Origin: Aurantiacibacter zhengii | Lineage (GTDB): Bacteria; Pseudomonadota; Alphaproteobacteria; Sphingomonadales; Sphingomonadaceae | Assembly (NCBI RefSeq): GCF_003584125.1 | Contig: NZ_QXFL01000003.1 | Span: 310,001 to 374,000, forward strand | Direction of reading: 5' to 3' | Length of the DNA: 64,000 bases | Shown here: piece by piece, positions 1 to 7,775 of the stretch | Numbering within the stretch: position 1 is the first letter of the stretch | Layout: each line of letters begins with the position of its first letter | The notes under the pieces: model-generated | What the model was told of the DNA's origin: nothing | Database searches by the model: none | Seen by the model: only the letters and a program-made list of their open reading frames with translations | Position numbers and translations under genes: made by a program

Positions 1-35
1 GCTCCCCCCGTCCAGGGGCAACTGTTACTCTTCCA

Positions 36-737
36 TCACGCGGCTTCCGTTTCCTCGACCGCATCGGGATCGCGCAGCACGTAGCCGCGACCCCAGACCG
101 TCTCGATGTAGTTCTCGCCGCCGCATGCGCTGGAAAGCTTCTTGCGCAGCTTGCAGATGAACACGTCGATGATCTTCAGTTCGGGCTCGTCCATGCCGCC
201 GTAGAGGTGGTTGAGGAACATTTCCTTCGTCAGCGTGGTGCCCTTGCGCAAGCTGAGCAGTTCCAGCATCGCGTATTCCTTGCCGGTCAGGTGAACGCGC
301 GCACCGTCCACTTCCACGGTCTTCGCATCGAGGTTCACGGCCAGCTTGCCGGTGCGGATGATCGACTGGCTGTGGCCCTTCGAACGACGCACCACGGCGT
401 GGATGCGGGCAACCAGCTCGTCACGGTGGAACGGCTTGGTCACGTAGTCGTCGGCGCCGAAGCCGAACGAGCGGATCTTGCTGTCCATCTCGGCAATGCC
501 GGAGAGAATCAGCACCGGCGTCTGCACCTTGGCGACGCGCAGCTTCTTCAGCACGTCATAACCGTGCATGTCGGGCAGGTTCAGATCGAGCAGGATGATA
601 TCGTAATCGTACAGCTTGCCCAGATCGAGACCTTCCTCGCCCAGGTCGGTCTGATAGACGTTGAACCCTTCGGTCGTGAGCATGAGCTCGATCGCCTTGG
701 CAGTTGTCGGCTCGTCTTCGATAAGCAGAACGCGCAT
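36..737 (-). CDS. ctrA: Cell-cycle response regulator CtrA
   Basis: OmpR-type response regulator of 233 aa. The receiver domain fills about residues 1-115, with the acidic pair E7/D8, phospho-acceptor D51 in LLDLNLP and K102-like lysine in the VTKPF motif. The winged-helix DNA-binding domain fills about 125-225 ([10 protein letters not shown], then [12 protein letters not shown]). The unbroken LILSGI and [25 protein letters not shown] segments are those of CtrA, the alphaproteobacterial master regulator of replication and cell division. Length equals the usual 231-239 aa. It is a single gene with a long upstream non-coding region containing a GAGTC (CcrM-type) site. Very sure of the identity. 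Confidence 0.97.
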   Translation of the reverse strand: MRVLLIEDEPTTAKAIELMLTTEGFNVYQTDLGEEGLDLGKLYDYDIILLDLNLPDMHGYDVLKKLRVAKVQTPVLILSGIAEMDSKIRSFGFGADDYVTKPFHRDELVARIHAVVRRSKGHSQSIIRTGKLAVNLDAKTVEVDGARVHLTGKEYAMLELLSLRKGTTLTKEMFLNHLYGGMDEPELKIIDVFICKLRKKLSSACGGENYIETVWGRGYVLRDPDAVEETEAA

Positions 738-859
738 CTTTCGTACCCCTTAGTGTCCCCGCGGGCCTGAACCCGTTCGCGGTGTAGCCCGTTATTAACC
801 ACGCAATTTCTCACCGAAAAAGGTTAACAAAGCGTTTCGCGCGTTAAGACTTTCTGGGT

Positions 860-864
860 GAGTC
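860..864. promoter_or_regulatory. GANTC (CcrM-type) site upstream of ctrA
   Basis: GAGTC lies about 123 bases upstream of the ctrA start. In Caulobacter a GANTC in the ctrA P1 promoter ties transcription to the methylation state; the equivalent role here is inference from position alone. Confidence 0.35.
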
Positions 865-956
865 ATTTGGGTGACAGTGTTTTTTGAAGCCTCAAGCGCC
901 GGCGGTCGCGTCCGCTCCCTTGGCTTTCCTCGCTTCCGGGCAGGCGAGCTGCCCAC

Positions 957-996
957 GCTGCGGGCGGCCGTTCGGCCTTGCACTCGCTTCGCTCGC
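957..996. repeat. Dispersed GC-rich repeat, copy 1
   Basis: The core GCTGCGGGCGGCCGTTCGGC followed by CTTGC recurs with one inserted G and one substitution at 28,828-28,853, also between genes. Both copies are followed by runs of CGC/GCG. This looks like a dispersed intergenic element, and only two copies are visible here. Confidence 0.4.
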
Positions 997-1298
997 GTTC
1001 GGGGCCACTGGTCGTTTGGGCGGCGCTTGTTAAGAGGTTTGTGGCAAGGTCTTAACATCGTGGTTCCAACTAACCTGGAACACATGGAACAATGTCCAGG
1101 AGGAAAAAACCGGGATTGTGTAACCCTGGGCGCCGGAAGTGTGACCTTGCGGGCGGAAATGTGTCACTTTCACTGAGATCGAGTTGCGAGTGGTTGAGAG
1201 GCTGGGTCATGACGGAGTGAGAGGCACGGAACGGGGCTTGTAGGGAAGGGAGAGAGCCTCGACGCGCAGCGCCATGTTCCTTTACCAATCACCACCTC

Positions 1299-1325
1299 CG
1301 CTCAGCCTGAGCTTGTTGAAGGCCA
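1299..1325. repeat. REP-like palindromic element
   Basis: GCTCAGCCTGAGC is a near-palindrome followed by TTGTTGAAGG. Read on the minus strand it is CCTTCAACAAGCTCAGGCTG, a variant of the CTTCGACAAGCTCAGG-type REP sequence scattered between genes in many proteobacteria. Single copy in this window. Confidence 0.45.
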
Positions 1326-1348
1326 CGCGCTGACGCTAGCCAGACCCG

Positions 1349-1495
1349 ATGGACTTCCAAGCCTACCTCCTGCGCTGCAACGATGGCAGCTACTACGCAG
1401 GCCACACCGACAATCTGGACGTCCGCATCGGCCAGCACGGCAGCGGAACTTTCGTGGGTTTATCAGACGTCGCTTTTACCTCAGTCTTGGTTTGA
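1349..1495 (+). pseudogene. Broken GIY-YIG nuclease remnant
   Basis: Starts with ATG and encodes a 48-residue frame. Its first ~33 residues (AYLLRCNDGSYYAGHTDNLD, then VRIGQH) match the N-terminal core of single-domain GIY-YIG nucleases of the UPF0213 type, which are normally 80-100 aa. The Tyr pairs and the YAGHT segment of the catalytic core are present. Family resemblance is lost after the GSGTF residues and a stop follows at 1493. A fragment reading WFEKL in another frame just downstream may be part of the lost middle. GC content drops sharply at the point where homology ends, so the gene seems to have been cut by acquired DNA or a rearrangement. Confidence 0.6.
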
Positions 1496-1563
1496 AAAGT
1501 TGCTATGGAGTCAAAAGCGAGGCAATCTGCATATGTCATATCGAACTTTAGGTGGAGGTGAAA

Positions 1564-1707
1564 ATGTCGAACCAGAACTCTGACAAGAATGACCGCATAG
1601 AAAAAAGCTATCAGCCAAGAACTCCATCGAGAGATGACGAGGCTTCATACAACCCCAAAACCCCTGGCGATGTAACGCCAGCGCCAACTCCGCCGAAAAA
1701 GGGCTGA
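1564..1707 (+). CDS. Tiny YxP-motif protein 1, ends PPKKG
   Basis: Encodes 47 aa behind an excellent ribosome-binding site (GGAGGTG, 3 bases before ATG). The protein is polar and disordered-looking, with SYQPRTP, then SYNPKTPG, then a proline-rich tail TPAPTPPKKG. From memory the repeated [G/S]Y-x-P signature and PP-rich tail resemble a widespread, uncharacterised family of 40-60 aa proteins; this was not checked. GC is about 45 percent against about 65 percent in flanking genes. A second protein with the same ending starts 2 bases after its stop. Function unknown. Confidence 0.6.
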   Translation: MSNQNSDKNDRIEKSYQPRTPSRDDEASYNPKTPGDVTPAPTPPKKG

Positions 1708-1709
1708 GA

Positions 1710-1820
1710 ATGGGAAATTCGGGTCCTCCATCGCCGCCTCATTACATTCCGGACAGTGTGCAACCTAAGGTGCCCCCTCCCCCTGCAAAGCCTGCGCCCT
1801 CTCCCCCGAAGAAGGGATAG
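1710..1820 (+). CDS. Tiny YxP-motif protein 2, ends PPKKG
   Basis: Encodes 36 aa starting 2 bases after the previous stop, so translation is probably coupled. It has HYIPDSV near the middle and a tail of prolines ending SPPKKG, the same final five residues (PPKKG) as the preceding protein. Its last 56 bases overlap the 3' end of the membrane protein gene on the other strand. Too short for firm gene calling, but the shared C-terminus in a different codon context supports it. Confidence 0.5.
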   Translation: MGNSGPPSPPHYIPDSVQPKVPPPPAKPAPSPPKKG

Positions 1821-2427
1821 GAGAACTATGCCGCAAATCAACGCGGCGAATGCTTGATGCGGGAATGTAAGTTATCCTTGATCCGAAATAATCTACTTCA
1901 ATCTCCTCTGCGTCAAAGTCCTCGCCGTCGCTGGTTGTGGAGTTTGTGACGTAAAGTGCAATGTCTCCATCCTTGCCAATCACTGCCGGTCCGAAAGGGG
2001 ATTCGGCAAATCTACGAGTATCGATGCAGCGTAACCAGCTTCCGTCTGTTAATTCGATGCTGATTTGGCTTAAAGGATAGCGTGAATTGCAGACTGTTAG
2101 TGTCTGCCATGCGGTCGGTACATCGTCTGACCATGAAATGTCAGTTTTCTTCATTAGCCATCTGAATATGGGAATTCCAAATCGGCGCCAAAGTCCTCCT
2201 GATATTATAGCTCCAATGGATGCAGTAAGCAGAATTAGCCAGCGAGGAGAACCCGCCATTGCAGCCGCAATGGCAGTGGCGACAAGCCCAAAACCTAGGG
2301 ACCTGAACGTTATCTCTACGGCGCCATGATGGTCGCGTTGTCCAGCATAAGCGACAAGGTAGGCAGCATAACCGCTCGCAAGTGCCAGTTGTATTTGCCA
2401 TGGCAACGATAAGAATTCATTAGACAT
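1765..2427 (-). CDS. Membrane protein of a low-GC mini-island, unknown function
   Basis: Encodes 220 aa; the ATG at 2427 was chosen because membrane segments begin right after it and the frame upstream belongs to rpoN. Hydrophobic segments lie at about residues 14-30, 45-62 and 66-85, followed by RRFGIPIFRWLMKK and a soluble domain (about 95-205) starting ISWSDDVPTAW. The order (membrane part, then a domain with SxxDDVPxAW and LTDGSWLRC) is reminiscent of DUF6338-like proteins, but I cannot confirm that. The gene is about 45 percent GC, ends 5 bases from rpoN and converges on the two tiny PPKKG genes. Confidence 0.65.
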   Translation of the reverse strand: MSNEFLSLPWQIQLALASGYAAYLVAYAGQRDHHGAVEITFRSLGFGLVATAIAAAMAGSPRWLILLTASIGAIISGGLWRRFGIPIFRWLMKKTDISWSDDVPTAWQTLTVCNSRYPLSQISIELTDGSWLRCIDTRRFAESPFGPAVIGKDGDIALYVTNSTTSDGEDFDAEEIEVDYFGSRITYIPASSIRRVDLRHSSPIPSSGERAQALQGEGAP

Positions 2428-2432
2428 TGCTC

Positions 2433-3911
2433 TCACCCCATCCCGGCCAGCTTCTTCGCCCGCCGCCGCTGCACGGAGGAGCCAATTCCGATAGCCTCGC
2501 GGTATTTCGCCACCGTGCGCCGCGCCAGGTCGAAGCCTTCGCCTTTCAGCAGTTCCACCAGCTTGTCGTCGGACAGGATCTTCTTCGGGTCCTCGGCATC
2601 GCACAGCGCCTTGATGCGGGCCTTCACGGCTTCCGCGCTTGCACCTTCTCCGTCGGTGCCGCCGCCAACCCCGCTGGTGAAGAAATACTTCAGTTCGAAG
2701 GTGCCGCGTTCGCAATGCAGGAACTTGTTGCTGGTGACACGCGACACCGTGCTCTCGTGCATCTCGATCGCCTCGGCCACGGTCCTCAGCGTCAGCGGGC
2801 GCAGTTCGGATACGCCGCGCTTGAAGAAGCCGTGCTGCTGTTTTACGATTTCAGCGGCAACTTTCAGAATGGTCTTCTGGCGCTGGTCCAGCGCCTTTAT
2901 CAGCCAGTTGGCATCGGCCAGCTTCTCGCTCAGCCAGCCTTTCGCTTCCTTGTTCGTCGCGCCGGCGCGAAGTTCGACGTAGTAGCTGCGGTTCACCACC
3001 AGGCGGGGCAGGGTCTCTTCATTAAGCTGGATATCCCAGCCCTCGTTCCCTTCCGCATCGGTGACGCCTTTCAGCAGCACGTCGGGCACGACAGACGTGC
3101 TGGGGGAGCCGCCGAATTTCAGGCCCGGCTTGGGATCGTAACCGCGCAGTTCGGACAGCATCTCGGCGAAGTCCTCGTCATCGACGCTGCAAATGCGCTT
3201 CAGGTGCGCGACCGCGCCCTTGGCGACGAGTTCGAGGTTGTCGATCAGCACTTCCATGCACGGATCGTAGCGGTCGGCTTCTTTCGCCTGCAGCGCGAGG
3301 CATTCGGAAAGCGAGCGCGCGCCCACGCCGGTGGGGTCTAGCGACTGGACCACGTGCAGGGCTTCCTCGACGCTGGCCTGGGGGACAGCCAGGTTCGCGG
3401 CAATGTCCGACAGGGGCGTGGAGAGGTAGCCTGCCTCGTCTAGCAAGCCGATGATGTGGCGGGCGATGAATTCGGTGACGGCATCGGGTGATGCAGGGCC
3501 GACCTGCGTCTCGAGGTGGTCAGCGAGCGAGAGGTCATCGCTGCTGCGGTTCTCGAGGTCCGGCGCTTCGCCCACTCCGCCTGCGCCCGAATGCTCGGCG
3601 GACCAGTCCCCGGTATCGCGGTCCACATCAAGAGCGCCGGGGTCGATATCCAGCGCCTCGTCGCCGTTGCCCCCTCCATCCATATCTGGCGTGGCGTCGT
3701 GGATGTCGGGCTGGTCGCTTTCGGGCGAGGCTTCGCGGTCTTCGGCGCGCACTTCGCCCGCTTCCAGCAGCGGGTTTGCCTCCAGCGCTTCGCCGACGAA
3801 GGTCTCGATCTCGAGATTGGACAGCGCCAGCAGCTTGATCGCCTGCTGCAGCTGCGGCGTCATCACCAGCGATTGCGATTGCCTGAGGTCTAGTCTTGGC
3901 CCCAGAGCCAT
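2433..3911 (-). CDS. rpoN: RNA polymerase sigma-54 factor RpoN
   Basis: Sigma54 of 492 aa. The N-terminal region I is Gln/Leu-rich (LRQSQSLVMTPQLQQAIKLL), followed by an acidic linker (about 55-130), the core-binding domain, a helix-turn-helix (RTVAEAIEMHESTVSRVTSN) and, near residue 465, the diagnostic RpoN box ARRTVAKYRE. It recognises -24/-12 promoters and needs AAA+ activators. It lies 38 bases downstream of lptB on the same strand, the usual lptB-rpoN order. Two sigma54-like promoter sequences are described elsewhere in this window. Confidence 0.97.
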   Translation of the reverse strand: MALGPRLDLRQSQSLVMTPQLQQAIKLLALSNLEIETFVGEALEANPLLEAGEVRAEDREASPESDQPDIHDATPDMDGGGNGDEALDIDPGALDVDRDTGDWSAEHSGAGGVGEAPDLENRSSDDLSLADHLETQVGPASPDAVTEFIARHIIGLLDEAGYLSTPLSDIAANLAVPQASVEEALHVVQSLDPTGVGARSLSECLALQAKEADRYDPCMEVLIDNLELVAKGAVAHLKRICSVDDEDFAEMLSELRGYDPKPGLKFGGSPSTSVVPDVLLKGVTDAEGNEGWDIQLNEETLPRLVVNRSYYVELRAGATNKEAKGWLSEKLADANWLIKALDQRQKTILKVAAEIVKQQHGFFKRGVSELRPLTLRTVAEAIEMHESTVSRVTSNKFLHCERGTFELKYFFTSGVGGGTDGEGASAEAVKARIKALCDAEDPKKILSDDKLVELLKGEGFDLARRTVAKYREAIGIGSSVQRRRAKKLAGMG

Positions 3912-3949
3912 ATCAGACCCTCCCGCACAGCATCATTGTCGCAGGGGCA

Positions 3950-4765
3950 TCACAGTTCGAAACCCTCGCCCAGGTACAGGCGCCGCACGTTCTCGTCGGC
4001 CACCAGCTCCTGCGGGCTGCCAGCGAACAGCACCTGCCCGCCGTAGATAATGCAGGCGCGGTCGACGATATCCAGCGTCTCACGGACATTGTGATCGGTT
4101 ATCAGCACGCCGATGCCGCGTCGCTTAAGGTCTTTCACCAGGTCGCGGATATCGCTGATGGAAAGCGGGTCGATCCCGGCGAAGGGTTCGTCCAGCAGCA
4201 TGATCGAAGGCTTTGCAGCCAGTGCGCGGGCAATTTCGCAGCGACGGCGTTCACCGCCCGACAGGGCCATGGCCGGGCTGTCGCGCAGGCGAGTGATGTG
4301 GAATTCCTCCAGCAGCCGCTCCAGCTCGGCCGCGCGGGTGGCTTTGTCCGGCTCCACCATTTCCAGCACGCAGCGGATGTTCTGCTCCACCGTCATGCCG
4401 CGAAAGATGCTGGTTTCCTGCGGCAGGTAGCCAAGACCCAGGATCGCGCGGCGGTACATCGGCAGCCGGGTGACATCCACGCCGTCCATCAGGATGCGGC
4501 CGGAATCTGGCTTCACCAGGCCCATGATGGAATAGAAACAGGTCGTCTTGCCTGCGCCGTTGGGGCCGAGCAGACCCAGCACCTCGCCCTTGGCGACGGT
4601 GAGCGAAATATCGCTGAGGACGGCGCGCTTGTCATAGCTCTTGGCGATGGAGACCACTTCCAGGCCGCCGCTTTCGGGCAGGTCGGGTGCGGCGTTGCTG
4701 GGCGCTTCCGCCATGGCTTCGGCCAGTGCCTCATCATCGAGGAATTCGTCGTCGAGCGCGCTCAT
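3950..4765 (-). CDS. lptB: LPS export ABC transporter ATP-binding protein LptB
   Basis: ABC ATPase of 271 aa with Walker A GPNGAGKT, Q-loop LPQETSIF, signature ALSGGERRR, Walker B IMLLDEPFAGIDP and H-loop DHNVRETL. The FAGIDPLSI and EEFHI segments are typical of LptB, which powers LPS extraction with LptFGC. The N-terminal ~30 residues are an acidic extension before the ABC domain. ATG 4765 was chosen over upstream in-frame codons because the sequence before it loses family character. lptA and lptC, often directly upstream, are not here; the next gene upstream is divergent. Confidence 0.95.
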   Translation of the reverse strand: MSALDDEFLDDEALAEAMAEAPSNAAPDLPESGGLEVVSIAKSYDKRAVLSDISLTVAKGEVLGLLGPNGAGKTTCFYSIMGLVKPDSGRILMDGVDVTRLPMYRRAILGLGYLPQETSIFRGMTVEQNIRCVLEMVEPDKATRAAELERLLEEFHITRLRDSPAMALSGGERRRCEIARALAAKPSIMLLDEPFAGIDPLSISDIRDLVKDLKRRGIGVLITDHNVRETLDIVDRACIIYGGQVLFAGSPQELVADENVRRLYLGEGFEL

Positions 4766-4950
4766 GAGGTGCCATCTAGCACGAAAGGCCCAGTAATGAA
4801 GGGGAGATTGAACTGTGCTTGGCAAGATTCGTGCATGTCCTGCGGGCGGACAGCATCGCCCCGGCGATGGCCCGCCCGGTCGACCGACTTGCAAGAGCGC
4901 GCGTGAAGTGGAATACTTCGAATCGGGACTGGAAAGAGAGGTAAAGCCTG

Positions 4951-5328
4951 ATGAACAAGGCACTCGAACAGGCGCACAAGGCACGCGAAGGCTCTGCGCA
5001 GAAGCTCGACTGGCGACGCAAGATCAGCGATCACGTGGCTTTCGGCCTGCTGATCTACACTGGCCTGCACATCTTTTTCACCATGACCCAGCTCAAGAGC
5101 ACAAGCGGTTCCCTGCTGCCCTATTTCGCGCTCGTTGTCCTGGTGGCCGCCATCATCCCGGCCTGCCGCTGGTTCGAAATGCGCTGGGACTCCTTGTCCG
5201 ATGCAGAGGCCGCCGATCCGGCGCTGGCCCCCGCGTTCCGGCGCGAAGTGGTGCTGTTGTGGCTGGCCGCGATTGGCCTGCCGCTGGTGCTGACGTTCGG
5301 CTTCAAGGCCGTCGCCTCGCTCTTCTGA
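4951..5328 (+). CDS. Small conserved membrane protein
   Basis: Encodes 125 aa with a charged N-terminus (about 1-28), then three hydrophobic segments at about 30-48, 53-70 and 98-118. It starts behind GAGAGGTAAAGCCTG. I do not recognise a named family; it looks like a sphingomonad-type inner-membrane protein. Its stop overlaps the likely start of the downstream BON-MscS channel gene, so the two are probably co-transcribed and may be translationally coupled. Confidence 0.8.
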   Translation: MNKALEQAHKAREGSAQKLDWRRKISDHVAFGLLIYTGLHIFFTMTQLKSTSGSLLPYFALVVLVAAIIPACRWFEMRWDSLSDAEAADPALAPAFRREVVLLWLAAIGLPLVLTFGFKAVASLF

Positions 5329-6746
5329 CCACCATTCCCCGCCTGTTCGCCGCCCTGTTGCTGGGTCTTCTGGCAGCGCCGGCGCAGGCATCCCCGCTTG
5401 CCCCCGAAGCTGCCCCTGCGCAGCAGCCGGCCACGCCAGCGCCCACCGCCGGATCGATAGAGGTCGACCGGGCAGACGGGCAGGACGAGCGCATCGCGCA
5501 GCGCCTTGCCGACATTTTCGCCAATGTTCCCAGCCTGTCGCAGGTAGAGGTTTCCGTGAGCGGCGGCGTCGTCACTCTTTCGGGGATCGCCGCTGACGAT
5601 GCCGCCATCCAGCGGGCAGAGGCGATTGCCGGCGGCGTGGAAGGCGTCGTTACGGTGGAAAACACCATCGAACGCGACGTCTCGGTCGATATCGGGGAAG
5701 GCATCGGCGGCCTGGGCGACCGGATCGGACAGGTGGGCCGGATGCTGCCACTTGTCGGGCTCGCCCTGCTCGTCGCGCTGGCGATTGCCGCGCTGGGCTA
5801 CCTGATCGCCTCGCTCTCCATGATCTGGCGGCGCGTGGCGCCGAACGGCTTCCTGGCAGAAGTGATAACCAGCGCCATCCGGTTCGTGTTCGTGATCGCC
5901 GGGATCGTGATCGCACTCGACATGATCGGCGCGGGTGCGCTGATGGGCGCGGTGTTGGGCGGGGCGGGCGTGGTCGGCATTGCGCTGGGCTTTGCCATGC
6001 GCGACACGGTGGAGAACTACGTCGCCAGCCTGATGCTGAGCCTGCGCCAGCCCTTTCGCGCCAACGATCACGTGATCATCGACCAGCACGAAGGCCGCGT
6101 TATCCGACTCACCAGCCGCGCTACCGTGCTGATGACGCTGGAGGGGAACCACCTGCGCATTCCCAACTCCACCGTCTTCAAGGCGGTGATCGTCAATTAC
6201 ACGCGCAACCCGCAGCGCCGCTTCAGCTTTGAACTGGGGGTGGACGCGGATGACGATGCCGAAGCCGCAAGGGTGCTGGGCCGCGACACGCTGGCCGCGC
6301 TCGATTTCGTGCTGAACGAGCCCGCGCCCGAAGTGCGGATAGACCGGGTGGGCGATTCAAACGTCGTGCTGACGCTCCTGGGCTGGATCGACCAGCGCCA
6401 GGCCGATTTCTTCAAGGCCCGCAGCCGTGCCATCGCCGCCAGCAAGCGCGCGCTGGAGGACGGCGGTTTTGCCATGCCCGAACCGATCTATCGCCTGCGC
6501 TTCGACCAGCGCACCGTGCCGCTGCCGTTCGAGAACGTGGGCCGTGAAGGGGGCGAGCCTCGCGCCTCGACCCCTTCACCTGCGGCCCAGCCGCCAGCTG
6601 CACCCGCTCCCGCCAGGCCAGCGGCGCAAACGGACGCGCACGACGTCGCGCCCGAAGACGAGATTGCCCGCATGGTGGAGGAAGAGCGCGCCGACACCTC
6701 GGCAGGCGAAAAGGACCTGCTCGACAGCGGCAGGCCGGTGGAGTGA
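5325..6746 (+). CDS. BON-domain mechanosensitive channel (MscS family)
   Basis: About 473 aa. The protein begins with a signal-peptide-like stretch ending APAQA, then an Ala/Pro linker, a BON domain (about 50-110: RIAQRLADIFANV, then VSGGVVTLSG), membrane helices and an MscS pore and beta domain (GAGVVGIALGFAMRDTVENY, HEGRVIRLTSRATVL, IPNSTV). The C-terminus is a charged disordered tail. There is no in-frame ATG, GTG or TTG between the upstream gene's coding region and the signal peptide. The best candidate start is CTG at 5325, overlapping the previous stop as CTGA; ATT at 5334 is an alternative. Function: tension-gated release of solutes, inner membrane. Confidence 0.85.
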   Translation: MTTIPRLFAALLLGLLAAPAQASPLAPEAAPAQQPATPAPTAGSIEVDRADGQDERIAQRLADIFANVPSLSQVEVSVSGGVVTLSGIAADDAAIQRAEAIAGGVEGVVTVENTIERDVSVDIGEGIGGLGDRIGQVGRMLPLVGLALLVALAIAALGYLIASLSMIWRRVAPNGFLAEVITSAIRFVFVIAGIVIALDMIGAGALMGAVLGGAGVVGIALGFAMRDTVENYVASLMLSLRQPFRANDHVIIDQHEGRVIRLTSRATVLMTLEGNHLRIPNSTVFKAVIVNYTRNPQRRFSFELGVDADDDAEAARVLGRDTLAALDFVLNEPAPEVRIDRVGDSNVVLTLLGWIDQRQADFFKARSRAIAASKRALEDGGFAMPEPIYRLRFDQRTVPLPFENVGREGGEPRASTPSPAAQPPAAPAPARPAAQTDAHDVAPEDEIARMVEEERADTSAGEKDLLDSGRPVE

Positions 6747-7087
6747 CGGCGACGCTGCGTGGCAGCGGCTCTCAGAGGTTCAGAAGCGCAGCCGTGACGG
6801 CCACGGCGCATTGCGCCGCTCAGCTGGCCTTGCCTTGCGGAAACTCGTTGCAGTTCCAGCCAGCTGAAATTTTCCGCCACGCGGGTGCGGTTGAGCAGAC
6901 TTTTTTCGTAGCCTCCGCAAACGGCCAGGACCACGTCGAATTCGGGGCGCGCGGCAAGGATGCGCGAAAGTGTTAACCGCCCGTTGTCATCAAAACAACG
7001 GGCGTGAAACGACACGCCGTTCAATGGCTTGGCAGGGAGGGGAGACCGCCAGCAAAATGGCGGCGGCTTCCCCCTGGCAAACGGTGG
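6747..7087. other. Intergenic stretch without a supported gene
   Basis: About 340 bases between the channel gene and ppa. A minus-strand frame from 7024 encodes some 65 residues with protein-like composition (FHARCFDDNGRLTLSRILAA) but then runs into low-quality Arg-rich sequence antisense to the channel gene, with no recognisable family. It could be a gene remnant. An imperfect inverted repeat (ACCGCCA, then TGGCGG) at about 7048-7068 may act as a weak end signal for ppa. Confidence 0.35.
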
Positions 7088-7633
7088 TTACTTCTTGTTC
7101 GCCTTGTCCGCTTCGTACCGCTCGATGGCTTCCAGCGTGATACGCTTGGCTTCGGCGGTGTCGCCCCATTGCCCCACGCGCACCCACTTTTCCTTTTCCA
7201 GGTCCTTGTAGTGGGTGAAGAAATGCTCGATCTGCGCGAAGATGATGCTCGGCAGGTCCTTGGTTTCGGCAACGTCGGAATAGTAGGGGAAGGTGGTGTC
7301 CACCGGCACACACACCAGCTTTTCGTCGCCGCCGTGCTCGTCTTCCAGGTTCAGCACGCCGATGGGGCGGGCGCGCACGACGCAGCCAGGAATGAAGGGC
7401 GAACGGGCGATCACGAGCGCGTCCAGCGGGTCGCCATCGGGCGATAGCGTGTGCGGCACGAAACCGTAGTTCGCCGGATAGCGCATCGGCGTGTGCAGGA
7501 TGCGGTCGACGAACAGGGCGCCGCTTTTCTTGTCGAACTCGTACTTCACCGGCTCCCCGCCGGTGGGCACTTCGATGATCACATTCAGGCTGTCGGGCGG
7601 GTTATCACCGACCGGCACATATTCGATACGCAT
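7088..7633 (-). CDS. ppa: Inorganic pyrophosphatase
   Basis: Family I soluble pyrophosphatase of 181 aa. It hydrolyses PPi to two phosphates and so drives biosynthetic reactions in the cytoplasm. It has the usual E-K-x-x-x motif (PVKYEFDKKSGAL), the RYPANYGFVPHT segment and the metal-binding signature DGDPLDALV. ATG 7633 gives the standard MRIEYVPVGDNPP N-terminus. Length matches the family (about 175-180). Confidence 0.97.
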   Translation of the reverse strand: MRIEYVPVGDNPPDSLNVIIEVPTGGEPVKYEFDKKSGALFVDRILHTPMRYPANYGFVPHTLSPDGDPLDALVIARSPFIPGCVVRARPIGVLNLEDEHGGDEKLVCVPVDTTFPYYSDVAETKDLPSIIFAQIEHFFTHYKDLEKEKWVRVGQWGDTAEAKRITLEAIERYEADKANKK

Positions 7634-7775
7634 GGATGCTGTTATCCTCTTGCGGGTGTAAGCGGCATCCCCTCCCAAGAACTCGCATGCCGCCTAGCGC
7701 ACATGGACGGCCTTGCCCAGACCCATTGTCGATGCAGGCAAGACGAGCGACAGTTGTGGTGTGAAACCGCCCGCG

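Larger units (their letters stand above)
738..1348. other. Long non-coding stretch upstream of ctrA
   Basis: About 610 bases without a convincing gene. The part next to ctrA (738-870) is AT-richer, with TTAAC-type CtrA half-sites and one GANTC site, and presumably holds the ctrA promoters. The part at 880-1040 is very GC-rich with simple Ser/Arg-type frames and carries a repeat core also seen at about 28,830. A REP-like palindrome lies at 1299-1325. Short frames here on both strands have no recognisable protein features and no good ribosome-binding site. Confidence 0.5.

Noticed and set aside
871-1288. Short frames on both strands upstream of ctrA
   Set aside because: Composition is Arg/Pro/Ser-rich, with no ribosome-binding site and no family resemblance; they overlap a repeat-like GC-rich stretch.
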